A stretch of DNA of 64,000 bases from Streptomyces sp. I6 (GCA_003725745.1 RHDP01000001.1:1705501-1769500); one strand, 5' to 3'; shown: positions 8,110-17,473, counted from the stretch's first letter. Translations and numbers: made by a program. Notes: generated by a model not told the origin, from the letters alone.

Positions 8110-8337
8110 AGCGGACGTTGGCTGGCTTCGCACTGCGCTGGGAGCTCCTCGCCCTAAGTGCGCGGCGACTCGCGTACTGGCCAATCGCTCCACCCAAGGA
8201 TACACAGCCACCGACACGGCCTGGGCGAAGCTGACCTTCTCCGCCGCCACAGGATCGCCACACAGCACCGAGAAACACCCGGAAACAGTTACAAAGAGTG
8301 AGCGACGATCACTCGGTCGCGTAAGCGTAGAGGTCGC
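8110..8337. other. Spacer between hydrolase remnant and rnpB
   Basis: No gene recognised. On the minus strand a short frame beginning within the rnpB 3' end reads VTPDQVFCLVRGDLYAYATE before a stop; it overlaps the rnpB terminator and has no start, so it is left uncalled. Confidence 0.4.
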
Positions 8338-8366
8338 CCCTGACCAGGCAGAACACCTGGTCCGGG
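8338..8366 (-). terminator. Hairpin downstream of rnpB
   Basis: GACCAGG and CCTGGTC (8342-8348 and 8356-8362) form a perfect 7-bp stem around a 7-base loop, extended by CCCC/GGGG outside a mismatch. It lies 25 bases beyond the 3' end of the RNase P RNA on the minus strand and is the likely end or processing boundary of that transcript. Confidence 0.55.
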
Positions 8367-8386
8367 GTCACCTCCGCGATTACCGA

Positions 8387-8804
8387 CAGACGAGCCAAGC
8401 TATACGCCGGGTTCTGTCACCCGATGACCTCGCGGTCGCCGGGGAGACGGCCATCCATCTAGGACCGGTGTTGCCACCGGCCTCCTGCGGTCTACCCGCG
8501 GACTCGGGCGGGCAGCCCTCGATCGTCCGCGCAGGGCCGCCGTCCCTTTCGGGCGGCGACCCCTCTTGACCTTGCTCCGGGTGGGGTTTACCGAGCCGCC
8601 TGAGTCACCCCAGGCGCTGGTGGTCTCTTACACCACCGTTTCACCCTTACCGGGGACCGAGGTCCCCGGCGGTCTGTTCTCTGTGGCACTGTCCCGCGGG
8701 TCACCCCGGGTGGGCGTTACCCACCACCCTGCCCTGTGGAGCCCGGACGTTCCTCGGGAGGCACCCCTGAGGGGCCCCACGCGGCCGTCCGCCCGGCTCG
8801 TCTG
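8387..8804 (-). ncRNA. rnpB: RNase P RNA (class A)
   Basis: The catalytic RNA that removes 5' leaders from tRNA precursors. On the minus strand the sequence shows the family's conserved blocks: a CGAGGAACGTCCGGGCTCC-type segment near the 5' end, the ACAGAGAACAGACCGCC region, GGTAAGGGTGAAACGGTG, and near the 3' end GGTAGACC and ACAGAACCCGGCGTATAG. The ends pair: CAGACGAGCC (8387-8396) and GGCTCGTCTG (8795-8804) make a 10-bp P1 helix, which sets the boundaries. The length, about 418 nt, is close to what is known for Streptomyces RNase P RNA. One conserved position reads GGAAC rather than the common GGAAA, possibly another base error. Transcription runs from about 8804 leftwards. Confidence 0.93.
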
Positions 8805-9014
8805 CCGTGATGACCATGCTACCCGGCGCGTGCGCGTGCCGACGCCGGCGTCCTCGTGCCGACCCGGGGCCCGCCGCCGGCCGCTCTCAGCTGTCGCCGG
8901 CCGGCTGCCCGCCGCCGTCCCCGACCCCGTCACCGTTCCGCCTGCGCCGCCGCCGAGACGGACCGGCCGGCAGCCCCTTGACCCTGCCGCAGCGTCACGG
9001 TTTCTACTGAGGCC

Positions 9015-9802
9015 ATGCGGATCGGAGAGATCGCCGCACTCGTCGGGGTCACGCCCCGTGCCGTGCGGCACTACCACCACCAGGGCCTGCTGCCCGAGCC
9101 CGTCCGCCGGGCCAACGGCTACCGGGACTACTCGGTGCGCGACGCCGTACTGCTCGCCCGCATCCGGCGGCTGACGGAGCTGGGTCTCGGCCTCGACGAG
9201 GTCGGGGACGTGCTCGCCGGCGACGAGGGGCGGGAGCTGGTGGAGGTCCTGGAGGAGCTGGACGACGATCTGGCCCGGCAGCAGGAACTGCTCGCCGAAC
9301 GGCGCGCACGGCTGGATGCGGTGCTGGAGCAGGCGCGCTCCGGGCGGCTGCCCGCCGAAGGACCGGTGTCGCCGGAGCTGGCGGCGCTGTTCGGCAGTCT
9401 CGCCGGGGAGGCCGCCGGACGCCCCGAGTCCGCGACGGCGGCGAAGGAACGCGAGGTGCTCGCCCTGCTGGACACGGTCGTACCGGCCGGGGACCGCGAC
9501 CGGCTGCTCGGCGCGATGCGGCGGATGACCGAGGCACCGGGGGCGGTGGAGCGCGTGTACGAGGTGTACGGGCTGTTCGACGCCCTCGCGGGCGCGGACA
9601 CTCGCGATCCCCGCGTCGATGAGGCGGCCCGGGCCCTGGCCGGCTGCATACCCGACGAGGTCGTGGCGGAGCTCGGGGAGAACGGCACAGCGGCAGGGGA
9701 AGGCGGGAGCACGTTCATGGACGCCTTCTTCTCCGAGTTCCCCCGGCCCAGGCCGAGGCCGTGCGCCACGCGCTGCGCCTGGTCGCGGAGCGGGCCCGGT
9801 GA
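9015..9802 (+). CDS. MerR-family transcriptional regulator (break near 9741)
   Basis: Residues 1-70 form a MerR winged helix-turn-helix: MRIGEIAALVGVTPRAVRHY, then GLLPEP, NGYRDYS and RRLTELGLGLDEV. A coiled-coil dimerisation helix follows (about 75-115) and a C-terminal domain of unknown ligand specificity. No cysteine metal site is visible. After FFSEFP the written frame becomes low-complexity Arg/Pro; restoring one C in the CCCCC run at 9741-9745 yields AQAEAVRHALRLVAERAR and a stop at 9800-9802. That stop overlaps the GTG of the next gene (GTGA), which strongly supports the corrected frame. It is probably co-transcribed with the membrane protein downstream and may control it. Confidence 0.85.
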
Positions 9803-10686
9803 CGCGGGTGAGGCGGCTGAAGCGGCTGAAGCGGCTGGGGCAGCCGAGGTGGCTGAGGTGGCCGAGGCGGCTGCTCAGAGGCGTCGCGTATCTCGTCGTA
9901 CCCGGTGAACTGGCGCTCCTGGTCTGCCTGATGGCGGGACTGCGCCCGCCCGCGCCGTTGCTCGCCGCCGCCGAGGGGCCGTCCTGCTCCTGCTGACGGC
10001 GGAGGCCGCCGTCTTCCTGCGGCTGTGGCTGCGGGAGGGGCGGACAACCTCGCGAGGCGGTGCGCGAGCTGGTCCCCCGGCCGGTACTGCGGCTGGCCGG
10101 GCACGAACTGCGGCTCATGTGGAGCCTGCTGCTCTGGGCGGCCCGGCGGCGCTCCGGTCCCGGGCCGGGTGAGCAGGTCTTCGGGCACGCCCGGGACCAG
10201 GCCGGTCTCCTCCTCGGCCTGGGCTTCGTCTGCGCCGTCGAGACGGTGGCGATGTCGTACCTGCTCAGCCCCTGGCCGGTGCTGCACGGTGTGGTGCTCG
10301 TCCTGGACGTCTACACCTTCCTCTTCGTCGTCGGTCTGCACGCGGCGTCCGCGACCCGGCCGCACACGCTGTCCGAGCACACGCTGCGGCTGCGCCAGGC
10401 CGCCCACGTCGATCTGCGGATCCCGCTGGAGCGGATCGTCTCCGTCTCCTACGAGCTGCTGTCCACGCACGACGGGAAGGAGGACGGTGTGCTGAACCTG
10501 GCGGTCGGATCGCAGACGTCGCTCACCCTCACGCTGTCGGAACCCGTCGAATCGGTGGGACTACTGGGCGGGACGCGCCGGGTGCACACCGTGCGCTGCC
10601 ACGCCGACGACGCCCGTTCGCTACTCCAGGCCGTCACGCGGGCGCGAAGCGCGCTTCCGCCGTCCCGGGGTGGGCAGCCGTCGTGA
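9799..10686 (+). CDS. Membrane protein coupled to the MerR regulator (three one-base breaks)
   Basis: GTG 9799 overlaps the corrected MerR stop. The protein of about 296 residues has hydrophobic segments near its start (GVAYLVVPGELALLVCLMAG, then VLLLLTAEAAVFLRLWL) and two more in the middle (LLLGLGFVCAVETVAMSYLL, VVLVLDVYTFLFVVGLHAAS). The C-terminal 100 residues are soluble and beta-rich (VDLRIPLERIVSVSYEL through TLTLSEPVESVG), resembling a PH-like cytosolic domain. The frame breaks near 9976, 10038 and 10053; each is repaired by one added G, after which the sequence reads continuously (GAVLLLL, REGADNLAEAVREL). The function is not known. The pairing with a MerR regulator suggests a stress- or ligand-regulated membrane function. 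Confidence 0.7.
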
Positions 10687-10884
10687 GCCGTACCCCCAGT
10701 GCCTCCCGGCGGTGGCGGACGCGCCTCGCCGCCGTGGGGAGGCGCGCCACGGGCGGGGCGCGGCCGGGCACGGGAGAGGCACGGGCGGGCACGGGCGGGC
10801 CACGGACGGCACGCCGATGCGGGCGATTACGCTGGTGCGGGGCCGCGTCCCCGGATTCCCGTACACACGCAGAGGAGAAACGCC

Positions 10885-11685
10885 GTGCTCGTGCTGTTGC
10901 CGCCGTCCGAGGGCAAGGCCGCTTCGGGACGCGGTGCACCGCTCAAGCCGGAGGCACTGTCACTGCCCGCCCTGGCCGGGGCGCGCGCGGCGGTGCTGGA
11001 CGAGCTCGTGGAACTGTGCCGGGGGGACGAGGAGAAGGCCCGAGACGTACTGGGGCTCAGCGAGGGCCTGCGCGACGAGGTAGCGAAGAACGCCGGGCTG
11101 CGCACGGCCGGGACACGCCCGGCGGGCGAGATCTACACGGGCGTGCTGTACGACGCGCTCGGCCTGGCCACCCTCGACGCCTCCGCGCGCCGCCGGGCCC
11201 GGACGTCGCTGCTGGTGTTCTCCGGGCTCTGGGGCGCGGTCCGCATCGGCGACCGGATCCCCTCGTACCGCTGCTCTATGGGCGTCAAGCTGCCCGGCCT
11301 CGGGGCACTGGCCGCGTACTGGCGGGCACCGATGGCGGCCGCGCTGCCCGAGGCGGCCGGAAGCGGCCTGGTCCTGGATCTGCGGTCGTCGGCGTACACG
11401 TCCGCCTGGCGCCCGAAGGGCGAGGTCGCCGGCCGTACGGCGACCGTCCGGGTGCTGCACTCCCAGACCGTCGACGGCGTCGAGAAGCGTTCAGTGGTCT
11501 CCCACTTCAACAAGGCGACCAAGGGGCGCATCGTGCGCAGCCTGCTGGAGGCCGGCGTCGCCCCGAAGACGCCGGGAGAGCTGGTGGAGGCGCTGCGCGA
11601 CCTCGGCTACGCGGTCGAGGCGGAGGCACCGGGAAGGCCGGGGAAGGCATGGGCGCTCGACGTGGTGGTCACCGAGATCCACTGA
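10885..11685 (+). CDS. yaaA: YaaA-family (DUF328) peroxide stress protein
   Basis: The 266-residue product begins VLVLLPPSEGKAASG, the signature start of the YaaA/UPF0246 family, and retains GEIYTGVLYDAL, SLLVFSGLWGAVR, IPSYRCSMGVKLPG and the C-terminal SHFNKATKGRIVRSLL. E. coli YaaA limits free intracellular iron during peroxide stress and has a DNA-binding helix-hairpin-helix-like fold. GTG 10885 follows AGAGGAG with a spacing of about 8 bases. No frameshift is needed. The gene stands alone; short tandem repeats follow its stop. Confidence 0.9.
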   Translation: MLVLLPPSEGKAASGRGAPLKPEALSLPALAGARAAVLDELVELCRGDEEKARDVLGLSEGLRDEVAKNAGLRTAGTRPAGEIYTGVLYDALGLATLDASARRRARTSLLVFSGLWGAVRIGDRIPSYRCSMGVKLPGLGALAAYWRAPMAAALPEAAGSGLVLDLRSSAYTSAWRPKGEVAGRTATVRVLHSQTVDGVEKRSVVSHFNKATKGRIVRSLLEAGVAPKTPGELVEALRDLGYAVEAEAPGRPGKAWALDVVVTEIH

Positions 11686-11766
11686 CGGTCAACCGACGGT
11701 CGACAGATCGAGTCCGCGAATCGGGTCCGCGAATCGGGTCCGCGAATCGGGATCCACTGACGGTGA
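11677..11766. repeat. Short direct repeats after yaaA
   Basis: GTCCGCGAATCGG is repeated in tandem (about 11713-11750), bounded by two copies of GATCCACTGACGGT at 11676 and 11750. The first boundary copy spans the end of yaaA, so the 3' end of the gene has been duplicated together with the repeat tract. Confidence 0.55.
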
Positions 11767-11795
11767 GCGCACGGGCTGCGAGGCGTTCGTCCCCG

Positions 11796-12286
11796 GCGTG
11801 AACGCCGGGGCGTTGTGCAGGGGTCCCGGTAACCGGACAGAGCGCCGGGAAGGTAGGGCGGCACGGGCTGCCTTCGGCCGGGCCCGTCATCCCGCGGCGG
11901 TCCTGGGCCGGGTGGCCGTCCTCGGTCGCAGGCTCGGGACGCCGGTGTCGTGCCCGGTATCCGGCGTTCCCCCGCCGGGTCACCACCGGACCACCGGTGG
12001 GCCACCACCGGACCACCGGTGGCCACCACCGGGGAACGTCGCGGCATCGCACCGCGCCGAGCGCGGGAGGACACGGCCCGGACAGCGCACGGGCCGAAGC
12101 AGCGCGGGCCAAAGCAGCGCAGGCCGGCGCCGCGTGGATCGGCGCCGTCACGACCAAGCGCAGTACCGAGCCGAGAGCGGCGTCTGCGTCGGCGCGGGGC
12201 CCTGGGCTACGTCAGCGCGAGGTCGGCGCGGGTGGCCCGACGCCGGCGCGGGGCAGGCCCCACGCCGGCGCGAAGCCGTGCCGACG
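11796..12286. other. Intergenic region between yaaA and the RNase H operon
   Basis: No gene is supported on either strand. The tract contains a short tandem repeat (CACCGGACCACCGGTGG type, about 11982-12030) and otherwise arginine/proline-type low-complexity sequence. It separates convergent transcription units; no strong hairpin terminator was identified. Confidence 0.45.
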
Positions 12287-13720
12287 TCAGCGCAGGTGGC
12301 CCGTGTCGTTCAGCAGCCGCAGCGACGCGTTACCGTCCGCGTAGTACGCCACCGCCGACACCGACGCCGCCGAGAGCTCCATGCGGAACAGGGAGTCCGG
12401 GGGCGCGCCGATGGCCAGGCGTACCAGGGTCTTGATCGGAGTGACATGGGTGACCACGAGAACCGTGCGTCCCCGGTACTCCCGGACCAGCCGGTCCCGC
12501 GTCGCCGCGACGCGCTTCGCGACCGTGGCGAAGCTCTCCCCGCCGCCGGTGGGCGCCGCCTTGGTCGACGCGAGCCAGGCGTCGAGGTCGTCGCCGTAGC
12601 GCTCCCTGACCTCCGCGAACGTCAGGCCCTCCCACGCGCCGAAGTCCGCCTCCCGCAACCCGTCGTCGATCCGTACGTCGAGCCCGAGGCGGGCCGCGAC
12701 CGCCTCCGCGGTCTGCCGGCAGCGCTTGAGGGGCGAGGAGACGACCGCCTGGATCGTGCCGCGCGCGGCCAGCGCCGCCGCCACGGCCTCGGCCTGGCGC
12801 CGGCCCACCTCGGACAGCTCGTGGTCGCCGGTACCGGAGAAGCGCTTCTCCGGGGTCAGCGCCGTCTCACCGTGCCGCAGCAGGACGAACGTGGCGGGCG
12901 GCCCGAGGTCCGGGCCCCAGCCGGCACCCTCCACCTCGGTGCTCTTGGGCAGTGTCGCCTGCGCGGCAGCACCACCAGCCGCAGCACCACCGGACACGGC
13001 AGCACCACCAGCCGCAGCACCACCGGACACGGCAGCACCACCAGTCGCAACGCCACCGGACACGGCGGTACCGACCCCGGCGCCGCCGACCGCGCCACCA
13101 CCGGACGCCGCGTCACCGGACGCACGCGAAGCGGCCTGCGCCCCGGCCGCGTCAGCGTTCCCGGCACGGGAGTCCCGTCCCGCGCGCGAGTTCAATGCAG
13201 CCCGCGCCTTCGCCGCGCCCGCCGCCGCGTCGCCGACGACCCGGGCCGCCCGGACGTCCTCGGCGGAGGACGACAGCGCCGCCGAGGACACCGACGGCTC
13301 CCAGCGCTCGCCGCGCCGTCCCGCGTCCATGGCCTCGTTGGCCAGCCGGTCCGCGTGCTTGTTGCGCTCGCGCGGGATCCACTCGTATGTGACCTGCCCG
13401 GGCGGGAAGATCCGCGCGGCCTCCGCGGCCAGCGGCTTCATGTCCGGGTGCTTGATCTTCCAGCGGCCCGACATCTGCTCCACGACGAGCTTGGAGTCCA
13501 GGCGGGCGTGGACACGTGCGCCCGGGTCGAGTTCCCTCGCCGCCTTGAGACCGGCGATGAGGCCCCGGTACTCGGCGACGTTGTTCGTGGCGACTCCGAT
13601 GTACTCGGCCCGTTCCACGAGGGGTTCCCCGCTCGCCGCGTCGCGGACGACCGCACCGTAGCCCGCCGGTCCCGGGTTCCCCCGGGAACCGCCGTCGGCC
13701 TCGACGACCAGCTCGTGCAT
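12287..13720 (-). CDS. Bifunctional RNase HI / acid phosphatase (histidine phosphatase domain)
   Basis: Residues 1-140 form an RNase HI domain (EADGGSRGNPGPAGYG with the first Asp, NNVAEYRGLIAGL with Glu, LDSKLVVEQ with Asp, and ERNKHADRLANEAM). Residues 275-475 form a histidine phosphatase domain (VLLRHGETALTPEKRFSG with the RHG motif, SSPLKRCRQTAE, and VVTHVTPIK). S. coelicolor SCO2299 is a characterised enzyme of this kind, cutting RNA in RNA-DNA hybrids and acting as an acid phosphatase. The two domains are joined by about 120 residues of Ala/Gly/Ser repeats encoded by a short tandem DNA repeat (about 12960-13060). ATG 13720 overlaps the upstream stop (ATGA), so it is coupled to the zinc-ribbon gene. 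Total length is 477 residues. Confidence 0.92.
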   Translation of the reverse strand: MHELVVEADGGSRGNPGPAGYGAVVRDAASGEPLVERAEYIGVATNNVAEYRGLIAGLKAARELDPGARVHARLDSKLVVEQMSGRWKIKHPDMKPLAAEAARIFPPGQVTYEWIPRERNKHADRLANEAMDAGRRGERWEPSVSSAALSSSAEDVRAARVVGDAAAGAAKARAALNSRAGRDSRAGNADAAGAQAASRASGDAASGGGAVGGAGVGTAVSGGVATGGAAVSGGAAAGGAAVSGGAAAGGAAAQATLPKSTEVEGAGWGPDLGPPATFVLLRHGETALTPEKRFSGTGDHELSEVGRRQAEAVAAALAARGTIQAVVSSPLKRCRQTAEAVAARLGLDVRIDDGLREADFGAWEGLTFAEVRERYGDDLDAWLASTKAAPTGGGESFATVAKRVAATRDRLVREYRGRTVLVVTHVTPIKTLVRLAIGAPPDSLFRMELSAASVSAVAYYADGNASLRLLNDTGHLR

Positions 13721-14462
13721 CAGAGACCGGACTCCGGTGTGCGGACCAGGATGCGGCGGCAGTTCTCGCAGCGCACGACCGCGTCGGGGCTGCGGCGCGG
13801 ACCTCGTTCAGTTCGGTGATGTTGAGCTCGATGTGGCAGCCCTCGCAGCGCCGCTGGTACAGCCGGGCCGCGCCCACACCGCCCTGCTGCTCGCGGAGCT
13901 TCTCGTACAGCTTCATCAGGTCCGCGGGCACGGAGCCGGCCACGACCTCGCGCTCCTTGCCGACCGAAGCGGACTCGCCGTCGAGCTCCTCGTACGCCGC
14001 GTCCCGGCGGGCCGTCGCGTCGTCGACCTTCGCCTGGACCGAGGAGACCCGCCCGCTCAGTTCGGCCACGCGTTCCTGCGCGGACTCGCGGCGCTCCATC
14101 ACCTCGAGGACGACGTCCTCCAGATCGCCCTGGCGCTTGGCGAGCGAGGCGATCTCCTTCTGGAGGTTCTCGAGGTCCTTGGGGGAGGTGATGGCCCCCG
14201 AGTCGAGGCGCTGCTGGTCCCGCGCGGAGCGCTGGCGGACCTGGTCGACGTCCTGCTCGGCCTTGGTCTGCTCGCGGGCGCAGTCGCTCTCCTCCGTCTG
14301 CGCGGCGACGAGCAGGTCGCGCAGCTGCGAGAGGTCCTTGCTCAGCGACTCCAGTTCGGCGTGCTCGGGCAGCGACTTGCGCCGGTGCGCGAGCTGCGAC
14401 AGCCGGACGTCGAGTGCCTGGACGTCGAGGAGTCGGATCTGGTCTGCGGGCGCGGCGTTCAG
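13720..14462 (-). CDS. Coiled-coil protein with C4-type zinc ribbon (break near 13795; CTG start)
   Basis: The protein is mostly long coiled coil (AELESLSKDLSQLRDLL through AQERVAELSGRVSSV) and ends in a zinc ribbon, with CEGC before ELNITELNEV and CENC after it. As written the frame is lost after EVRAAAP; adding one C to the CCCC run at about 13795-13798 restores PDAVVRCENCRRILVRTPES and a stop at 13722-13720 overlapping the RNase H start. The family start is MNAAPADQIRLLDVQ; here the codon is CTG at 14462, overlapping the Nif3 stop (CTGA) in the way ATGA overlaps do elsewhere, with GGAG 10 bases upstream. The gene sits between Nif3 and RNase H/phosphatase in one operon. Its role is unknown; similar proteins are nearly always in this context in streptomycetes. 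Confidence 0.85.
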
Positions 14463-15274
14463 TTGGGGGCTCCAGAGGTGTGGTGGGAGGACCAGGGGTC
14501 GGTGACCGTCTTCGAGACATGGACCCGCAGGTTCCAGCCGTGGCGGTCGGAGATCTCGTCGAGCTGGGCGGCGGCCTGTTCGCACCAGGGCCACTCGGTG
14601 GCCCAGTGGGCGGCGTCGACCAGGCCGAGCGGTGTCTGCTGGACGGCCTCGGACACGGGGTGGTGCCGCAGGTCGGCGGTGAGGAACGCGTCCACGCCGG
14701 CGGCCCGGGCGGCACCGAAGAGGCCGTCGCCAGAGCCGCCGCTGACGGCGACGCGGCGGACGGTCGCGTCCGGGTCTCCGGCGACGCGGATCCCCTGCGC
14801 GGTCGCGGGCAGCCGCGCGGCCGCACGGGCCGCGAACTCGCGCAGTGTCTCGGGGTGGTCGAGTTCGCAGATCCGGCCCAGGCCGTTCTCGGGTACGAGC
14901 GGCCCGGTGACGCGGAGGTCGAGCGCGCCGGCGAGGGCGTCGGAGACGCCCGGGTCCGCGGTGTCGGCGTTGGTGTGCGCGACGTGCAGCGCGATGTCGT
15001 GCTTGATGAGGGTGTGGACCACCCGGCCCTTGAAGTGGGAGGCGGCGACGCTCGTCGTGCCGCGCAGATAGAGCGGATGGTGCGCGACGATCAGGTCCGC
15101 GCCGAGGGCGACGGCCTCCTCCGCGATCTCCTGGACGGGGTCCACGGCGAACAGGACACGGGCGATCTCGGCGCCGGGATCACCGCAGACCGTGCCGACG
15201 GCGTCCCATTCCTCGGCCCGCTCGGGCGGCCAGAGGGCGTCGAGCTCGGCGATGACTTCAGACAGGCGGGGCAC
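14459..15274 (-). CDS. Nif3-like dinuclear metal-centre protein
   Basis: The 271-residue product matches the Nif3/YbgI (GTP cyclohydrolase I type 2-like) family: WDAVGTVCGDPG, VLFAVDP, the metal-binding DLIVAHHPLYLRG with two histidines, HVAHTNADTADPGVSDAL and, in the C-terminal half, DAFLTADLRHH and DAAHWATEWPW. Members form toroidal hexamers with a two-metal site; the physiological reaction is not settled. GTG 15274 is chosen because the sequence VPRLSEVIAELDALWPPE aligns with family starts, though its ribosome binding site is weak. It is the first gene of the three-gene operon leading into the zinc-ribbon and RNase H/phosphatase genes. Confidence 0.9.
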   Translation of the reverse strand: MPRLSEVIAELDALWPPERAEEWDAVGTVCGDPGAEIARVLFAVDPVQEIAEEAVALGADLIVAHHPLYLRGTTSVAASHFKGRVVHTLIKHDIALHVAHTNADTADPGVSDALAGALDLRVTGPLVPENGLGRICELDHPETLREFAARAAARLPATAQGIRVAGDPDATVRRVAVSGGSGDGLFGAARAAGVDAFLTADLRHHPVSEAVQQTPLGLVDAAHWATEWPWCEQAAAQLDEISDRHGWNLRVHVSKTVTDPWSSHHTSGAPN

Positions 15275-15439
15275 GGAGGCAAGGCTACCTGTCCTCCGTG
15301 CGCCGTCGTCCGGCGCCGGGTGCCCCGGGACCTGCCCGACCGGATGGCCCCGGTACGGCCCGGCCGGTGGCGGACCCCCGGCGGCTCCCCGCGGCCCCGC
15401 TGCGGCAGGCGGCCTGCACCGTCGAGGACGGTACGGGCG

Positions 15440-15652
15440 GTGCGGACCGTACGAGCAGTACCGGCCGTACGAGCGGTACGAGCGGTACGGCACAGGCGGC
15501 ACGAGCGCACAGGCAGTACGAGCCGCACAGGCAGTACGAGCGGGACGAGCGGGACGGGCAGTGCGAACAGCACAGCGGCACGGGCAGTGCGAACAGCACG
15601 GGCAGTGCGAACAGTGCGAGCGGCACGGGCAGTACGAGCGGCACGGCAGCCC
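15440..15652. repeat. Degenerate short-period tandem repeat
   Basis: About 210 bases built from variants of GTACGAGCGG, GGCAGTGCGAACAGCACG and related 9-18 base units, upstream of the Nif3 operon. Although several frames stay open through it, the translations are simple Arg/Ser/Thr/Gly repeats without any family, so I treat it as a repeat tract and not a gene. Confidence 0.6.
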
Positions 15653-15837
15653 CCGCGCCCGCGTTCGGGCGGCCCGCGCCGCCCGAAGGTGCAGGGTCTT
15701 CAACGCCCGGGAGCACAACCGCCAGCCCCCTCTCAGCCAAATCCGGATTCGGCCACCCTTATGTGTGAAGTGAAACGGCTCGCGGTGTTCGGCTGGACGT
15801 ACGAAAACTAGCGTCGATGTCCGGAGGTGACCATCCG

Positions 15838-16999
15838 ATGACAGCGTGTGCCATCGAAGAAGCCGCGGAGTACGAAACCCTGCGGCCCGCCCGCGGGCGG
15901 CGCTCACGGTCGGCGCGGGCGGCAGCTACGCGGCGCGCCTCACGGGCGGGGAGACGCCCTGTTCGCCGAGCGGTGGACGCTCGACGGACCGGAGCCTTAC
16001 GCGGTGCCCCTGCCGCTCGGGCAGCCCGAGGAGCCGGACACGGAGGTGGCCCCGCTCGCCGACGGCCGGGTGCTGGTCCACCGGCGGGTGGCGGGGCTCC
16101 GCTCGTTCTCCCTGCTCTACCCGGCGGGTCCGGGTACGGGTGAACTGCCCCTGGGCTCCGTGGAGTCGGCAGAGCTGCGGCTGCTCCCGCCATCGCCGGA
16201 CGGGACCTGCGCCTACGCTCTGGCGCCGGGTGAGAGTTCGACCGCCGTGTGGCTGGTGGCGGGCGGGGCGTTCGGGCCCGAGCGGGTGGCGGTGGTGCCG
16301 GGCCGCTGCTCGGGCGGGGTGTGGCTGGACCGCACAGGCCGGATGCTGGCGCTGGACCGCGAGCGGGACGGGGTCACCAAGGCGGTGGTGGTCGATCTGG
16401 AGCGGGGCGGCGAGGTGACGCCGCTGCTGCAGATCACGGAGGACAGCAACGACCGGTTGCTGCTCGCCGACGCGGAGAGCGGACTGTTGATGATCCGCTC
16501 GGACGCGGCGGGCCACGACCGGCTGGGATGGGGGGTGCTCGGGAGCCTGCGCCCGGTCCGGTTCCCCGACTGCCTGCGGCTGCCGGACGCGGCGGTGACG
16601 CCGTTCGCGATCCAGCCGGGGCGGGTGCTGATACCGGAGAGCTGCGCAGTGGCGCTGCGGATCGACGCCGCGGCTGGCACCTGGGTGGGGGTCTGGCGGC
16701 CGGCCGGGCGGCGCCTTCATCAGCTTCCCGCTCCCGGCGGATGGCTGGCGGGCTCCGGGCTGTGGACCCCGGAAGGGGCGCTGCGACTGCCGTACTCGAC
16801 GGAGGAGGTGGCGTGCGGGATGGCCGGGGTGGAGCCTCCCGGGGACCCTCTTCCACCGGGTCCGCCGGTGTCCGACCCGGCACTCGCAGAACCGGAATGC
16901 GCAGGTGGGGAACCGTACAGGGAGGCAGAAGGTCCTCCCGTGCGCAGACCCGTGCCGCTGCAGCAGGCGCCTCTCACGGGGCGTGTGGCGCGTGGTTAG
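15838..16999 (+). CDS. Beta-propeller-like (TolB-type) protein of unknown function (two one-base breaks)
   Basis: ATG 15838 is preceded by GGAGGTGA with a 7-base spacer, an ideal site. The start MTACAIEEAAEYETLRPAR is followed by two breaks, near 15902 and 15953; adding one G at each (CGCGGG and GGCGGGGAG runs) gives continuous sequence through AALTVGAGGSYAARLTGG and DALFAERWTLDGPEPYAVPL. The rest has repeated strand-turn patterns such as PLADGRVLVHRRVAGLRSF, RDGVTKAVVVDL, and DSNDRLLLADAESGLLMIRS, typical of a beta-propeller. There is no signal peptide or membrane segment, so it is likely cytosolic. About 387 residues after correction. The specific role is unknown. Confidence 0.7.
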
Positions 17000-17103
17000 A
17001 CTCTGCGGCCGGGGGATACACAGTCGCACCGTCCGGATTCCGACGGTGACGGCTACCCCGGTGACACCAGATCGGCGATGGAACAACGGGGTGAATTTCC
17101 CAC

Positions 17104-17274
17104 ATGTCTGAGGCCCGAACCGACACGACCCAGGCGCGTCCGCAGGGAGCGGCCGCGAACCAGGCCGAGGCCGTCGGATCCGGCAAGCACCGGGGCGGTG
17201 CCGCTGCTTCGGAGGACACGACCTCTCCGGCACACGGCCGCCACCGCCGCCCGGCGAAGGACGAGGCGGCGTAG
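17104..17274 (+). CDS. Small hydrophilic protein, 56 aa
   Basis: An ATG at 17104 opens a short frame of 56 residues ending at TAG 17272-17274: MSEARTDTTQARPQGAAA at the start and GRHRRPAKDEAA at the end. It is highly charged, rich in Ala, Gly and His, probably disordered, and has no cysteine or hydrophobic segment. I recall similar short His/Arg-tailed proteins in streptomycetes in this neighbourhood. A strong hairpin terminator follows 25 bases later, which supports a real transcript ending here. Moderate confidence because of the small size. Confidence 0.55.
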   Translation: MSEARTDTTQARPQGAAANQAEAVGSGKHRGGAAASEDTTSPAHGRHRRPAKDEAA

Positions 17275-17298
17275 TAAGGCCCCGCGAGACACATCGGA

Positions 17299-17343
17299 TG
17301 CGTGAGGGCCGCCGCGGGGCTTCCGTGGCGGCCCTCACGCATG
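17299..17343 (+). terminator. Strong hairpin terminator
   Basis: GCGTGAGGGCCGCC at 17301-17314 pairs perfectly with GGCGGCCCTCACGC at 17328-17341 around a 13-base loop, extendable by two more pairs. It follows the small gene and can act on either strand, although no T-tract is present, as is common in streptomycetes. Confidence 0.8.
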
Positions 17344-17385
17344 CGTGCCGCCCTCCGGCCCGGTGGTCCGGCCGCGGGCCCCACC

Positions 17386-17473
17386 GCACGGACGCCGGGC
17401 AGCCCGTACGGACGCCGGGCAGCGCGTACGGACGCCGGGCAGCCCGTACGGACGCCGGGCAGCGCGTACGGAC
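17386..17473. repeat. 19-bp tandem repeat, about 4.5 copies
   Basis: Units of the form GTACGGACGCCGGGCAGCC/G follow each other without spacers. The tract lies between the terminator and the end of the minus-strand SDR gene; the rest of this intergenic region up to 17711 contains further imperfect copies of GGACCGCACGAC and no gene. Confidence 0.7.

Noticed and set aside
8309-8386. Short minus-strand peptide frame (VTPDQVFCLVRGDLYAYATE) after rnpB
   Set aside because: It looks protein-like but has no start, runs out of the structural RNA and overlaps the hairpin; too little to annotate.
10684-10884. Short gene (GTG at 10684) between the membrane protein and yaaA
   Set aside because: The translation is Arg/Gly/Thr-rich low complexity and would overlap the yaaA leader; no motif supports it.
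15440-15770. Several overlapping open frames with Ser/Thr/Gly or Cys/Pro-rich translations
   Set aside because: All are simple translations of a tandem repeat; none has a start with ribosome binding site or a conserved domain.
17386-17473. Regular short repeats, considered as a CRISPR array
   Set aside because: The repeats are contiguous without unique spacers and no cas genes are present. The same holds for the tracts at 30629, 42955 and 51896.
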